The translations under genes were made by a program, and so were the position numbers. From contig NZ_CANMPQ010000006.1 in NCBI RefSeq assembly GCF_947499695.1, positions 1 to 64,000 of the forward strand: a stretch of 64,000 nucleotides of DNA, written 5' to 3'. Of the stretch, positions 9,607 through 18,634 are shown piece by piece (the first letter of the stretch is position 1; each line of letters begins with the position of its first letter). This stretch comes from an uncultured Allomuricauda sp. GTDB lineage: Bacteria; Bacteroidota; Bacteroidia; Flavobacteriales; Flavobacteriaceae. The notes below the pieces were generated by a model. That model did no database searches. It had not been told where the DNA came from and saw nothing but the letters and a program-made list of their open reading frames with translations.

Positions 9607-10393
9607 ATTACTTTTTCTACTTTTTTGTTTATCAACGCTATCTGTTTTCTCACAGAAATCGACCACCAAAGAGCTCAGGGGTAGAGTTTACAGTTTGGAT
9701 AAAGATGTTATAGGAGTGGTGGTGCAGAATATCAGTTCCACAAGGGCTGTAATTACTGACATGGATGGAAACTTTTCAATTCCAGTGAGACTTGGCGATA
9801 CTTTGGTTTTTTCCGCTGTTCAGTTCAAAAGAAAGGTTTTGATCATAAACGAAGCACTTTATAATACCAGCTTTATCTCTGTTCCTCTCGAAGAATTTGT
9901 CAATGAATTGAATGAAGTGGTGGTGCGACCTTATAATTTATCCGGTGATTTAAGCCAAGATTTGGATGGCTTACAATTGGAAAAAGATGTAAGTGCTGAA
10001 GCCCTTGGTTTACCGAATGCCCATGCCAAGATTCCCACGCAAAGCGAGCGTAAGTTGCAACAAGCCACCATGGGAAAGTTTAACGTCGGAATGATTTTAA
10101 CACCTCCGTTAGATCCATTGATAAATGCGATCACTGGGCGCACTAAAATGCTTAAGAATAGGGTGAAAGTAGATAAAACATATTCTAGAACCCAACGTGT
10201 CCAAGGTTTTTATGTCGATTCACTATTTGTTACCACCTTAAAGATTCCATTGGAAAAGGTCGATGATTTTATGTATTTCTGTGAAGTGGATGAGGCATTC
10301 CAAGAGGTTGTCAATTCAAAAGATAAACTTAAGATTTGGGATTTTATGGTAGTTAAAAGCAGAGACTACAGAAAAAACAATAATATCGACTAA
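9596..10393 (+). CDS. Exported carboxypeptidase-like regulatory domain protein (second of the pair)
   Basis: 265 aa, ATG at 9596 inside the end of the previous gene (11-bp overlap). Signal peptide MRNKLLFLLFCLSTLSVFSQ. It has the same layout as its neighbour: LRGRVYSLDKDVIGVVVQN, VITDMDGNFSIPVRLGDTLVFSAVQF, a following ELNEVVV strand (residues 24-110), then a helical C-terminal part with LKIPLEKVDDFMYFCE. The order with DUF6702 and M1 peptidase genes downstream recurs in flavobacteria as I recall it, so the four genes may act together at the cell envelope (inference). Confidence 0.8.
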   Translation: MRNKLLFLLFCLSTLSVFSQKSTTKELRGRVYSLDKDVIGVVVQNISSTRAVITDMDGNFSIPVRLGDTLVFSAVQFKRKVLIINEALYNTSFISVPLEEFVNELNEVVVRPYNLSGDLSQDLDGLQLEKDVSAEALGLPNAHAKIPTQSERKLQQATMGKFNVGMILTPPLDPLINAITGRTKMLKNRVKVDKTYSRTQRVQGFYVDSLFVTTLKIPLEKVDDFMYFCEVDEAFQEVVNSKDKLKIWDFMVVKSRDYRKNNNID

Positions 10394-10512
10394 TTCGATT
10401 TGGCATATAGTTTGTTTGAGTTTGACTAACTAAATGTCTTTCTAAAAGCTGCAGTGATATTTTAACATTTAAAACGTAACATAAATTGAAGAATAGGGTC
10501 TATTACCATGTA

Positions 10513-11028
10513 ATGAGTCTGAAAATCCGAAAAAAAGTAGCGTTCTTATTTTTGGCGATACTTTCACTTTCCTTTACTACCTCGCATAAATTCTATGTGA
10601 GCGTTACCAATATGGTGTATTCTGAGAAAGATTCAGCATTTCAGATAACAAGTCGGATTTTTATTGATGACCTTGAACAGGTGCTGGAAGAGCGTTATGG
10701 TATTCAAGCCAAGCTGGCCACAGATGAAGAATCAAAAATTGCAGATGAGTATATCAAAAAATATTTCAACACCAAGTTTGCTATAACATTGGATAATAAA
10801 AATGTCAATTACAGCTTTTTGGGCAAGCAATACGACAATGATGTTGTCATCTGTTATTTGGAACTAGCCGATGTGGATTTAGCTGATGTAAAAAGTATCA
10901 CTGTTCAAAATGAAATTTTAACCGATTTGTTCGAAGAACAACAAAATATTGTACACGTTAAATGGAAGGGGCAAAAGAAGAGTTTTGTCCTGATCCGAGA
11001 GAATAATAAAGGAATGTTAAACTTATAA
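10513..11028 (+). CDS. DUF6702 family protein
   Basis: 171 aa from ATG 10513 (MSLKIRKKVAFLFLAILSLSF); an in-frame TTG at 10486 would add nine residues before the signal anchor. After the signal it shows the family's pattern, HKFYVSVTNMVYSEKDSAFQITSRIFIDDLE, a central IKKYFNTKF...NYSFLGKQYDNDV and VHVKWKGQKKSFVL near the end. DUF6702 proteins are secreted, function unknown. It lies 60 bp before the M1 peptidase gene on the same strand. Confidence 0.75.
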   Translation: MSLKIRKKVAFLFLAILSLSFTTSHKFYVSVTNMVYSEKDSAFQITSRIFIDDLEQVLEERYGIQAKLATDEESKIADEYIKKYFNTKFAITLDNKNVNYSFLGKQYDNDVVICYLELADVDLADVKSITVQNEILTDLFEEQQNIVHVKWKGQKKSFVLIRENNKGMLNL

Positions 11029-11088
11029 CTTATCCTTAACAATTGGTTAAAAAAAGCCTATTTTTCACCGTTTAAAATCAAAAATAAA

Positions 11089-13395
11089 ATGTTTAAAATC
11101 AAGTATTGTTTTGCTTCTATGCTGTTTCTTTTTGGTGCTTTGGCCATAGCTCAAGAAGAAAGCGAAGAAAAGAAGGAGCCGGGCCATTATAATCAGAGTA
11201 AGTTCAAACAATTATATGAGGAGTTTGCAACACCAAATACCTACCGTTCCGCTTCAGGAGCACCAGGTCCTGATTATTATCAACAGCGTGCGGACTATGT
11301 GATGAATATTGAGCTGGATGATAAAAACCAAAAAATTTATGGAGAGGAAACCATCACCTATTTTAATAATTCTCCGGACGACTTAGAGTTTTTGTGGGTA
11401 CAGTTGGACCAGAATGTACGGGCCAAGGATTCAAAATCGCCTTTGCGCAATGGCAACGGTGTGAACTTTGCATATACAGCCGGTAATTTTACCAACACCT
11501 ATATCAACGAACCTTTTGATGGAGGTTTTAATATCGAGTTTGTAAAAGATGCTGGTGGGAAACCCTTATCCTATACAATCAATCAAACGATGATGCGATT
11601 AAACCTCTCCAAACCATTAAAGAGTGGGGAGCAGATTTCATTTTCAATTAAGTGGTGGTATAATATCAATAACCACGTTGTAGGTAGAGGCCGTTCAGGT
11701 TTTGAGTATTTTCCGAAAGATGGAAATAGAGCATACGTAATTGCACAGTTCTTTCCAAGAATGGCGGTTTATAGTGATGTTGAAGGATGGCAAAACCATC
11801 AGTTCTGGGGAAGTGGAGAATTTGCGCTTCCATTTGGTAATTACGATGTAAGCATAACTGTTCCGGCTGACCATGTTCTGGATGCCACAGGCGAATTGCA
11901 GAATAGAAAAGATGTTTTCTCAAAAGAGATGATGAAGCGCTATAATATGGCGAAGAAGTCATATGATAAGCCAGTACTCATTGTAAACCAAGGAGAAGCG
12001 GAAGCTGCTGAAAAAGGCTTTTCAGAGAAAAAGAAAACGTGGAAATTTAAGGCGACCAACGTCCGTGATTATGGTTTTGCAACCTCAAGAAAGTTTATTT
12101 GGGATATGCAGGCCGTTAAAATTGGTGGTAAGGATGTTATGGCTGTTTCTATGTATCCGAAGGAAGGAAATCCACTTTGGGAAGAACAATCTACAAAAGC
12201 GGTTGTTCAAACTTTAAAAACGTATTCCAAGCACACTTTTGATTATCCCTATCACAAGGCGATTTCGGTTCATGCGAAAAATCAAGGCATGGAATATCCA
12301 ATGATTTGCTGGAACTATGGTCGCCCAAATGAAGATGGGACCTATTCAGATAGAACAAAATATGGTATGATCAGTGTAATCATCCATGAAGTAGGGCATA
12401 ATTTCTTCCCAATGATTGTCAATTCAGACGAACGTCAATGGGGATGGATGGATGAAGGTCTTGATACATTCATGCAATATTTGACAGAGCAAGAATTCGG
12501 TAAAAATTACCCATCGGTAATTGCTCCGAATGATAAGTATCCATCCCGAAGAGGAGAGGCTGCTAAAATAGTACCGTATATGTCAGGAGACCAAAGCTTT
12601 ATATCTCCTATCATGTCTAATCCAGAGAATGTATATCAATTAGGACCAAATGCCTATGGGAAACCGGCAACTGCATTGAATATCCTAAGGGAGACTGTAA
12701 TGGGTGAGGAATTGTTTGACCATGCCTTTAAAACCTATGCACAGCGTTGGAAATTTAAGCATCCAACACCTGAGGATTTCTTCCGAACAATGGAAGATGC
12801 TTCTGCGGTTGATTTGGATTGGTATTGGAGAGGATGGTTTTATACAACCGATTATGTTGATATCGGTGTAAAAGGAGTCAAGAAATATTACGTATCCAAC
12901 AAGCCTACCAAGCAAATGGAGGAATATATGGCCAGTAGAAACCTAACTGAGGCCGACTTACCACCTTTGGTATATTTGGCGGAAGAAGATAGCGAAGATT
13001 ATGATCCTGCGCTGAAGGGAAAATCCCCAACAGAATCTTCCCAGAATCTGAAGGAATTTATGATGGATAACATGACCGAAGCAGAAAGAGGCAAGGTTAA
13101 AGAACCAAAGTATTTCTATGAGATTGTTTTTGATAAACCAGGAGGTATCCCAATGCCGCTGATTGTTGAGTATACCTATGCAGATGGTACTAAGGAAAAT
13201 GTTACTTATCCGGCCGAAATTTGGAGAAAGAATGATGCCGAGGTAAAAAGAGTGCTTTCTTCCCAAAAAGAACTTGTAGGCATAGTTGTGGATCCAAAAT
13301 CGGAAACTGCGGATATCGATACGACCAATAATGCTTGGCCGAAGAAAGAGGAAAAATCTGATTTTGATAAGTTTAAAGAAAATATCAAAGGATAA
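11089..13395 (+). CDS. M1 family zinc metallopeptidase (gluzincin aminopeptidase-like)
   Basis: 768 aa with signal peptide (MFKIKYCFASMLFLFGALAIAQ), so exported. The N-terminal beta domain (about 60-290) is that of M1 peptidases. The zinc site is canonical: H433-E434-x-x-H437, then 18 residues to E456 in WMDEGLD. Instead of the strict GAMEN box the expected place has KNQGMEYPMICW, a common variant in this bacterial subfamily. The C-terminal 200 residues include an all-helical part (EDFFRTMEDASAVDLDWYWRGWFYTTDYVDIGV) and a charged tail. Likely a periplasmic or surface aminopeptidase. A strong terminator follows. Confidence 0.92.
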   Translation: MFKIKYCFASMLFLFGALAIAQEESEEKKEPGHYNQSKFKQLYEEFATPNTYRSASGAPGPDYYQQRADYVMNIELDDKNQKIYGEETITYFNNSPDDLEFLWVQLDQNVRAKDSKSPLRNGNGVNFAYTAGNFTNTYINEPFDGGFNIEFVKDAGGKPLSYTINQTMMRLNLSKPLKSGEQISFSIKWWYNINNHVVGRGRSGFEYFPKDGNRAYVIAQFFPRMAVYSDVEGWQNHQFWGSGEFALPFGNYDVSITVPADHVLDATGELQNRKDVFSKEMMKRYNMAKKSYDKPVLIVNQGEAEAAEKGFSEKKKTWKFKATNVRDYGFATSRKFIWDMQAVKIGGKDVMAVSMYPKEGNPLWEEQSTKAVVQTLKTYSKHTFDYPYHKAISVHAKNQGMEYPMICWNYGRPNEDGTYSDRTKYGMISVIIHEVGHNFFPMIVNSDERQWGWMDEGLDTFMQYLTEQEFGKNYPSVIAPNDKYPSRRGEAAKIVPYMSGDQSFISPIMSNPENVYQLGPNAYGKPATALNILRETVMGEELFDHAFKTYAQRWKFKHPTPEDFFRTMEDASAVDLDWYWRGWFYTTDYVDIGVKGVKKYYVSNKPTKQMEEYMASRNLTEADLPPLVYLAEEDSEDYDPALKGKSPTESSQNLKEFMMDNMTEAERGKVKEPKYFYEIVFDKPGGIPMPLIVEYTYADGTKENVTYPAEIWRKNDAEVKRVLSSQKELVGIVVDPKSETADIDTTNNAWPKKEEKSDFDKFKENIKG

Positions 13396-13413
13396 TCGAT
13401 TAACATAAGAAGT

Positions 13414-13446
13414 AAAAGCCCTGTGATTTCACAGGGCTTTTTTTAT
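13414..13446 (+). terminator. Rho-independent terminator after the M1 peptidase gene
   Basis: An 11-bp perfect stem AAAGCCCTGTG / CACAGGGCTTT (13415-13425 with 13430-13440), 4-nt loop, followed by a T run. It lies 19 bp after the peptidase stop and only 32 bp before the tatA start. Confidence 0.92.
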
Positions 13447-13465
13447 TTTCCAACCAACTTCTCAT

Positions 13466-13473
13466 TATATTTG
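13466..13473 (+). promoter_or_regulatory. Candidate -7 box (TATATTTG) of tatA
   Basis: Exact match to the Bacteroidota -7 consensus TAnnTTTG. It ends 4 bp before the ATG of tatA, in the 32-bp space left after the terminator, so transcription would start at or next to the start codon. No clear -33 TTG at the usual distance. Confidence 0.4.
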
Positions 13474-13477
13474 TTCT

Positions 13478-13756
13478 ATGCATTTTCTATTCATAAGCGG
13501 AGGCGAAATCTTTTTCATCCTCTTTATAGTGGTTATGGTCTTCGGTGCCGATAAAATTCCTGGGATTGCGAAAGGACTAGGGAAAGGTATGCGTCAATTG
13601 AGGGATGCTACCGATGATATTAAGCGTGAAATTCAAAAAAGTGCAGAAAAACAGGGTATCGATACCGACTTCACTAAAGATATCCGTAAAGAACTGAACG
13701 AAGTAAAGAAAAATGTAGATGAGGTTACCGGTGCTGTAAAAAGAAGTACCAAGTAA
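13478..13756 (+). CDS. tatA: Twin-arginine translocase subunit TatA/E
   Basis: 92 aa. One N-terminal membrane helix (residues 8-24, FISGGEIFFILFIVVMVFG), the FGADKIPGIAKGLGKGMRQ hinge and amphipathic helix, then a charged tail (KREIQKSAEKQG..KKNVDEV), the complete TatA/E plan. TatA oligomers form the pore for folded Tat substrates in the inner membrane. No tatC is in the window. The PAP2 gene starts 2 bp after its stop, so the two are co-transcribed. Confidence 0.92.
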   Translation: MHFLFISGGEIFFILFIVVMVFGADKIPGIAKGLGKGMRQLRDATDDIKREIQKSAEKQGIDTDFTKDIRKELNEVKKNVDEVTGAVKRSTK

Positions 13757-13758
13757 TC

Positions 13759-14331
13759 ATGTTCGAAAAACTCCTGCAGTGGGATCAAGACACTTTTATT
13801 TATCTCAATGCCCTAGGGACTGAAAAGTTTGATGCCTTTTGGTCCACTGTAACAGAGATTAAAAGCTGGATTCCCCTTTTTGTATTGTTTTTACTGTTGT
13901 TTGTGGTCAAGTTTCCTTGGAAAAAAGCTTTTTTTCAAATCGCATGGGTTTCTTTTTTGGCAGTGTTTATTACTTTTTTGACATATACAGTCAAAAATTG
14001 GGTCGCTAGGCCCAGACCTTGCAATGATGAAACCATCAATTCCTTTATTCGCATATTAAAGACGCCGGTGGACTATAGTTTCTTTTCGGGTCATGCCTCA
14101 AGTTCATTTGCAATAACTCTTTTGGTCTATCTATTACTTCGAGAAAGAGCGAGGTGGACATGGATTTTCTTTTTGTGGCCCATATTGTTTACCTATAGCA
14201 GAATATACGTGGGTGTTCATTTTCCTTTGGATATTGTTGTAGGTGCTTTAGTTGGAGTTTTATCCGCACTCCTGTTCTACACGATTTATAAAAAGACTAT
14301 CGAACCCGACAAAAGGTTAAACCATCTCTAA
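13759..14331 (+). CDS. PAP2 family membrane phosphatase
   Basis: 190 aa, multi-spanning. All three acid-phosphatase motifs are present: K79-x6-R86-P87 (KNWVARPRP), S110-G111-H112 in FFSGHASSS, and SRIYVGVHFPLDIVVG (SR-x5-H-x3-D). These place the active site at the membrane face, acting on lipid phosphates such as undecaprenyl pyrophosphate or phosphatidic acid; the exact substrate cannot be told. Co-transcribed with tatA. Its 3' end overlaps the convergent methyltransferase gene by 35 bp. Confidence 0.9.
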   Translation: MFEKLLQWDQDTFIYLNALGTEKFDAFWSTVTEIKSWIPLFVLFLLLFVVKFPWKKAFFQIAWVSFLAVFITFLTYTVKNWVARPRPCNDETINSFIRILKTPVDYSFFSGHASSSFAITLLVYLLLRERARWTWIFFLWPILFTYSRIYVGVHFPLDIVVGALVGVLSALLFYTIYKKTIEPDKRLNHL

Positions 14332-14938
14332 TAGGTAGAATTACGGTTTCTACCCGAGGGTCGTTTTTGAGTTTCTTGTTGTATTCGACTAATGAAGCCG
14401 TGGCTTTATCCGATGCGTCAATGGCTTCAATAACCTTGCCGGACCAAAGTACATTGTCAGAAAGAATGATACTACCAGATTTGGTTTTTGCAATAACTGT
14501 TTCAAAATAGTCATCATAGTTCACCTTTTGTGCATCTATAAAAACAAGATCAAAATCAATATCTAATGAAGGGATAATATTCAAAGCATCACCTGTATGC
14601 TGTATAATTTGGTCTCCATGACCACTTTTATCAAAATACCTTCGTTGCATTTCATGCAATTCCTCATTGATTTCGATGGTGTGGAGTTCTCCATCTTTTT
14701 GAAGCCCTTCAGCCAAGCATATAGCTGAATATCCGGTATAGGTCCCTATTTCAAGAATGTTTTTAGGGTTTATCAATTTAGATAACAAACTCAACACCCT
14801 TCCCTGAAAATGACCCGTTAGCATTCGAGGCTGGATTACTTTCAGATGTGTTTCTCGAGTAAGCTCTGTCAGTAAGGGAGGTTCCGCTTCTGAATGCTCA
14901 GCAATATAATTTTCCAATAAAGGTGATAGGAAATGCAT
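14297..14938 (-). CDS. Class I SAM-dependent O-methyltransferase (CCoAOMT/COMT-like)
   Basis: 213 aa, the usual length. Motif I is ILEIGTYTGYSAICLAEGL, followed by an acidic ribose-binding strand (LHTIEIN) and FDLVFIDAQKVNYDDYFE, in which the metal-binding Asp and Lys/Asn typical of divalent-cation O-methyltransferases are seen; ILSDNVLWSGKV follows. The N-terminal helix has the PRMLTGHFQGRVLSLLS signature of the family. The substrate is unknown (catechol-like compounds in characterised relatives). Convergent and overlapping with the PAP2 gene. Confidence 0.9.
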   Translation of the reverse strand: MHFLSPLLENYIAEHSEAEPPLLTELTRETHLKVIQPRMLTGHFQGRVLSLLSKLINPKNILEIGTYTGYSAICLAEGLQKDGELHTIEINEELHEMQRRYFDKSGHGDQIIQHTGDALNIIPSLDIDFDLVFIDAQKVNYDDYFETVIAKTKSGSIILSDNVLWSGKVIEAIDASDKATASLVEYNKKLKNDPRVETVILPIRDGLTFCRVR

Positions 14939-15004
14939 GTATAAATTTTCGTAAAAATATAGAAAAGAACTACATTGGAATTCAATTTGTTTTAATGGTT
15001 TGAT

Positions 15005-15469
15005 ATGTCAGCAACCGATTTTATTTTGAGAGAAGCAACACAAGCAGATTTGCCTGTACTGCTTCATTTTGAACAAGAACTGATCAAGGCTGAAAGACCT
15101 TTCGATAGTACCATAAAGGAAGACCCTGTTAGCTATTACGATATCGCGCAAATGATTCCAGATGAGAATTCCTATGTGGTCGTAGTGGAACATGATAAAA
15201 AAATCGTTGCCTCAGGATATGCACAATTGCGAAGGGCAAGACATTACCTGGATCATGAATATTATTCCTACCTAGGTTTCATGTTTACACTTCCTGAATT
15301 TCGTGGCAAGGGATTAAATTCCAAAATAATCAAAGCCCTGAAAAATTGGTCGGACGAAAAAGGTCTTAAGGAGATGCGACTTACGGTTTATGATGAGAAT
15401 GTCCCCGCCATAAAAGCATACGAAAAAGTGGGCTTTAAAAAGCACATTATTGAAATGCGATTGGAATAA
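15005..15469 (+). CDS. GNAT family N-acetyltransferase
   Basis: 154 aa, a single GNAT domain. The acetyl-CoA loop is PEFRGKGLNSKIIKALKNWSDEKGL (RxxGxx core, residues about 99-121) and the C-terminal NVPAIKAYEKVGFKKHIIEM is the usual strand 6-7 motif. The acceptor is unknown. It lies 51 bp before kynU on the same strand and may share its transcript. Confidence 0.88.
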   Translation: MSATDFILREATQADLPVLLHFEQELIKAERPFDSTIKEDPVSYYDIAQMIPDENSYVVVVEHDKKIVASGYAQLRRARHYLDHEYYSYLGFMFTLPEFRGKGLNSKIIKALKNWSDEKGLKEMRLTVYDENVPAIKAYEKVGFKKHIIEMRLE

Positions 15470-15520
15470 TTGAACAGGAAGGAGTAGCTTTATCAACATT
15501 CATTTGAAACCAAGTTTACT

Positions 15521-16789
15521 ATGACATTTCAAAATTCTTTGGAATTTGCACAGCAGCTGGATGCATCGGATTCACTATCCAAATATCGCGATGAATTTCA
15601 TTACCCAAAGATTGACGGTAAAGAGGTCATTTATTTTACAGGAAACTCTTTGGGGCTTCAACCAAAGCGGACCCGGAAATTCGTGGATGATGTGATGAAA
15701 GATTGGCGTGATCTTGCCGTTGAGGGACATTTTTATGCCGAGAAACCTTGGTGGGACTATCATGAGCGTCTTGCAGAAGGATTATCAAAAGTAGTAGGGG
15801 CAAAACCTGAAGAAATCTCTGTAATGAACACCCTTACAGTGAACCTGCATTTATTGATGGTTTCTTTTTACAGACCCACCCAAAAGAGGTTCAAGATTCT
15901 ATGCGAAGAAAAAGCTTTTCCCTCAGATCAATATATGTTGCAGAGTCAGGTAAGGTTTCATGGGTTTGACCCTGAAGATGCAATAGTTGAAGTACGGAAG
16001 AGAGAAGGGGAGCATTTTTGGAGAAATGAAGATATTCTTAAAAAAATTGATGAGCATGGTGACGAACTTGCCTTGGTACTGATAGGTGGGGTAAACTATT
16101 ATAACGGTCAAGTTTTTGACATGAAGGCCATAACCGAAGCTGGAAAATCGGCTGGAGCCTTTGTTGGTTGGGATTTAGCCCATGCCGCTGGAAATGTGTC
16201 ACTGGACCTACACAAATGGGATGTAGACTTTGCAGCTTGGTGCAGTTACAAATACATGAACAGTGGACCCGGTAATGCTTCAGGTATTTTTGTTCATGAA
16301 AAGCATCTCGGCAAAAAAGACCTTCCACGTTTCGAAGGCTGGTGGGGAACTAAAAAAGAAACCCGTTTTTTAATGCAACCCGAGTTTGACCCGATTGATA
16401 CAGCCGATGCATGGCAGCTAAGTAATCCACCCATATTATCAATTGCGCCCTATTTGGCCTCACTCGAATTGTTTGATGAGGTAGGCATGCAAGCTTTAAT
16501 TGAAAAGCAGAAAAAAATTGTAGCCTACCTGGAATTCGTACTTCACGAAATTGATAAGGAAGTGAGTAGTTCCTTTGAAGTTATTACTCCAGAAGAGCGA
16601 GGTTGTCAGCTCTCCGTTTTTCTTCATGGCGAAGGAAGGGCTCTATTCGATTATTTGATGAAAAACGGTGTTATTACAGACTGGCGGGAACCCAATGTTA
16701 TTCGATTGGCACCTGCTCCTTTTTATTGCTCATATGCCGACATGTATAATTTCGGGCAAATTCTTAAGCAAGGCATTCTAAGTAAGTGA
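15521..16789 (+). CDS. kynU: Kynureninase
   Basis: 422 aa, matching the family length. A PLP enzyme of fold type I that cleaves kynurenine to anthranilate plus alanine, or 3-hydroxykynurenine to 3-hydroxyanthranilate. Visible landmarks: YFTGNSLGLQPKRT near residue 40, EAISVMNTLTVNLH-type PLP-phosphate segment, GWDLAHAAGN (PLP Asp), and CSYKYMNSGPG with K244 as the Schiff-base lysine; FEGWWGTKKETRF and a C-terminal GVITDWREPNVIRLAP. With kmo at 23153 it supports breakdown of tryptophan by the kynurenine route towards quinolinate and NAD. The 3' end overlaps the convergent AraC gene by 12 bp. Confidence 0.95.
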   Translation: MTFQNSLEFAQQLDASDSLSKYRDEFHYPKIDGKEVIYFTGNSLGLQPKRTRKFVDDVMKDWRDLAVEGHFYAEKPWWDYHERLAEGLSKVVGAKPEEISVMNTLTVNLHLLMVSFYRPTQKRFKILCEEKAFPSDQYMLQSQVRFHGFDPEDAIVEVRKREGEHFWRNEDILKKIDEHGDELALVLIGGVNYYNGQVFDMKAITEAGKSAGAFVGWDLAHAAGNVSLDLHKWDVDFAAWCSYKYMNSGPGNASGIFVHEKHLGKKDLPRFEGWWGTKKETRFLMQPEFDPIDTADAWQLSNPPILSIAPYLASLELFDEVGMQALIEKQKKIVAYLEFVLHEIDKEVSSSFEVITPEERGCQLSVFLHGEGRALFDYLMKNGVITDWREPNVIRLAPAPFYCSYADMYNFGQILKQGILSK

Positions 16790-17644
16790 TTGGGCATATT
16801 TTGACTTCAAATAAACACTTGGTGTCATCCCTTGGTACTTTTTGAATTGTTTTGTAAAATAAGAGGGATCGTTAAAACCTGAGTTGTACATTACTTGAGC
16901 GATCATGGTATTGTTTTCATTGAAAGCCTCTACAGCTTTTTCGATGCGAAACTCATTTACAAAATCGATAAACCTTCGATTCGTCATTTTTTTAAAGAAT
17001 CGACAAAAAGAATTGGCCGTATAACCCAATTGATGTGATATTTGGGCAACGGAGATGTTTTTTGAATAGTTGTTGTTGACATATTCAAAAGCCTCCTCAA
17101 GACGATCAATCTCGTTTTTTTTGTATTTGTTTATCGGGTATGAATCGAAAAGACACACGTACTGGTCATTTCTACTCAAGTAATCCAGAATAAAGAACAG
17201 GTTAATCAGCTTCCCTTGATTGTCCAATGCATCAAAACGCTCAAGATAGGTACTTAAGTTTGCTTTGACTTCATCCTCAAAAATGAGAACGTACTTGGAC
17301 ATTTCAATCAACTGTTTCATACCGTGCAACTCTGGAAAAAGAGTGAGCCTATCATATACAGTTTCCTTCGAGAATTGGATAACTATTTCTTGACTGTTCT
17401 TTTTTTCATTATTTCCAAAATCCGAATGGGGAATGTTTCCCGCTAAAAAAACAAGTGTACCATCAGTATAATTGTAAGTTTTATTACCAATTTTTAGAGT
17501 TCCCGAGCCATTTTTCACGTATACTATTTCATATTCCGGATGTATATGCCAACCTGCAGTTTCGCATTTTGAGGTCGGGCCATAGCTTTCAACCTTAAAT
17601 GAGGCATTTGCACTGGGTATTATTGATTCGTAAATGGGTTTCAT
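16778..17644 (-). CDS. AraC family transcriptional regulator with cupin sensor domain
   Basis: 288 aa. N-terminal cupin (residues 20-110: GWHIHPEYEIVYVKNGSGTLKIG, LVFLAGNIPHSDFG) and C-terminal double helix-turn-helix (about 185-285) with VAQISHQLGYTANSFCRFFKKMTNRRFIDFVNEFRI and the canonical YNSGFNDPSYFTKQFKKYQGMTPS. The aldo/keto reductase gene lies just upstream on the same strand (27 bp), a plausible regulon partner. Likely a sugar- or small-molecule-responsive activator; the ligand is unknown. Confidence 0.9.
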   Translation of the reverse strand: MKPIYESIIPSANASFKVESYGPTSKCETAGWHIHPEYEIVYVKNGSGTLKIGNKTYNYTDGTLVFLAGNIPHSDFGNNEKKNSQEIVIQFSKETVYDRLTLFPELHGMKQLIEMSKYVLIFEDEVKANLSTYLERFDALDNQGKLINLFFILDYLSRNDQYVCLFDSYPINKYKKNEIDRLEEAFEYVNNNYSKNISVAQISHQLGYTANSFCRFFKKMTNRRFIDFVNEFRIEKAVEAFNENNTMIAQVMYNSGFNDPSYFTKQFKKYQGMTPSVYLKSKYAQSLT

Positions 17645-17671
17645 GGCAGCAATCTTTATGGTTTAAGAGAA

Positions 17672-18487
17672 CTATATTACATGGGATAGGTCTTCTCCAA
17701 GTCTTCTATTCTTGTTTAATCCTTCGATGATTTTCATTTCTTTCTTTGATAATTCAAAATCTAAAATGTCGAAATTTTCCTGTATTCTTTTAGGAGTTAC
17801 AGATTTTGGAATTACGGCGATTCCTCTTTGAACTAACCAACGCAATGCAATCTGTACGGCAGACTTATTATGTTGTGTCCCTATTTGTGTCAATTCGGGA
17901 ATTTGCAAAACTTCTCCCATCATTATTGGTCGCCAGGCTTCCAACTGTATATCATATTTCTTAGAAAAATTGATCAACTCATTTTGGCTGAGATGTGGAT
18001 GCATTTCGACTTGATTCATTGCAGGGACAATATCCGAATGTTCCATCAAATCCTCTAGCTGGGAAATATCAAAATTACACACTCCGATTGCCTTGGCCCT
18101 ACCACTTTTATAAATGCTTTCCATGGCTTTGTATGTCTCCTTATATTTCGATTTTACGGGCCAATGAATTAAGTAGAGGTCTATATAATCCGTTTGTAAT
18201 TTTGCCAGACTTTGCTCAAATGCTATTAAAGTTTTGTCATAACCCTGTTCAGTGTTCCATACCTTGGTTGTTAGGAACACTTCTGAACGGGAAACAGAAC
18301 TTTTGGCTATCCCAGACCCGACACCTTCTTCATTTTGATATGCGGAAGCTGTATCAATTTTTCGATACCCAGCTTGCAATGCCGAAATTACTGCCGTTTC
18401 CACTTCATTATCATTCTTAGCAAAGAGAACTCCTAAGCCAATTTTAGGCATTGGCACAGCATTGTTGAGTGTAAAAGTATGATTCAT
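17672..18487 (-). CDS. Aldo/keto reductase
   Basis: 271 aa. Full AKR signature: D45 and Y50 in KIDTASAYQNEEGVG, K75 in FLTTKVW, H108 in DLYLIHWP, and the NADPH site VIPKSVTPKRIQENFDI near the C terminus. The closest well-known relatives by layout are the 2,5-diketo-D-gluconate reductase group; the physiological carbonyl substrate cannot be read. Transcribed just before the AraC regulator and divergently from the MFS transporter, so the three may form a small sugar or aldehyde module (inference). Confidence 0.9.
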   Translation of the reverse strand: MNHTFTLNNAVPMPKIGLGVLFAKNDNEVETAVISALQAGYRKIDTASAYQNEEGVGSGIAKSSVSRSEVFLTTKVWNTEQGYDKTLIAFEQSLAKLQTDYIDLYLIHWPVKSKYKETYKAMESIYKSGRAKAIGVCNFDISQLEDLMEHSDIVPAMNQVEMHPHLSQNELINFSKKYDIQLEAWRPIMMGEVLQIPELTQIGTQHNKSAVQIALRWLVQRGIAVIPKSVTPKRIQENFDILDFELSKKEMKIIEGLNKNRRLGEDLSHVI

Positions 18488-18634
18488 GATAGGATTTTAC
18501 CTTTATTATGATGTAAAACTATCAAAAATGGAAGTTATGAAATTGTTTTTAGAATGAATTGTCATATAATTGGAATATTATGGGATATTTAAAATTGATA
18601 ATGGTTGTTTTCTTTGTAAGAAATTAGATTGACG

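Noticed and set aside
11666..11962. 98-codon minus-strand frame within the M1 peptidase gene
   Set aside because: Antisense to a gene with a complete zinc site; no domain or signal recognisable.
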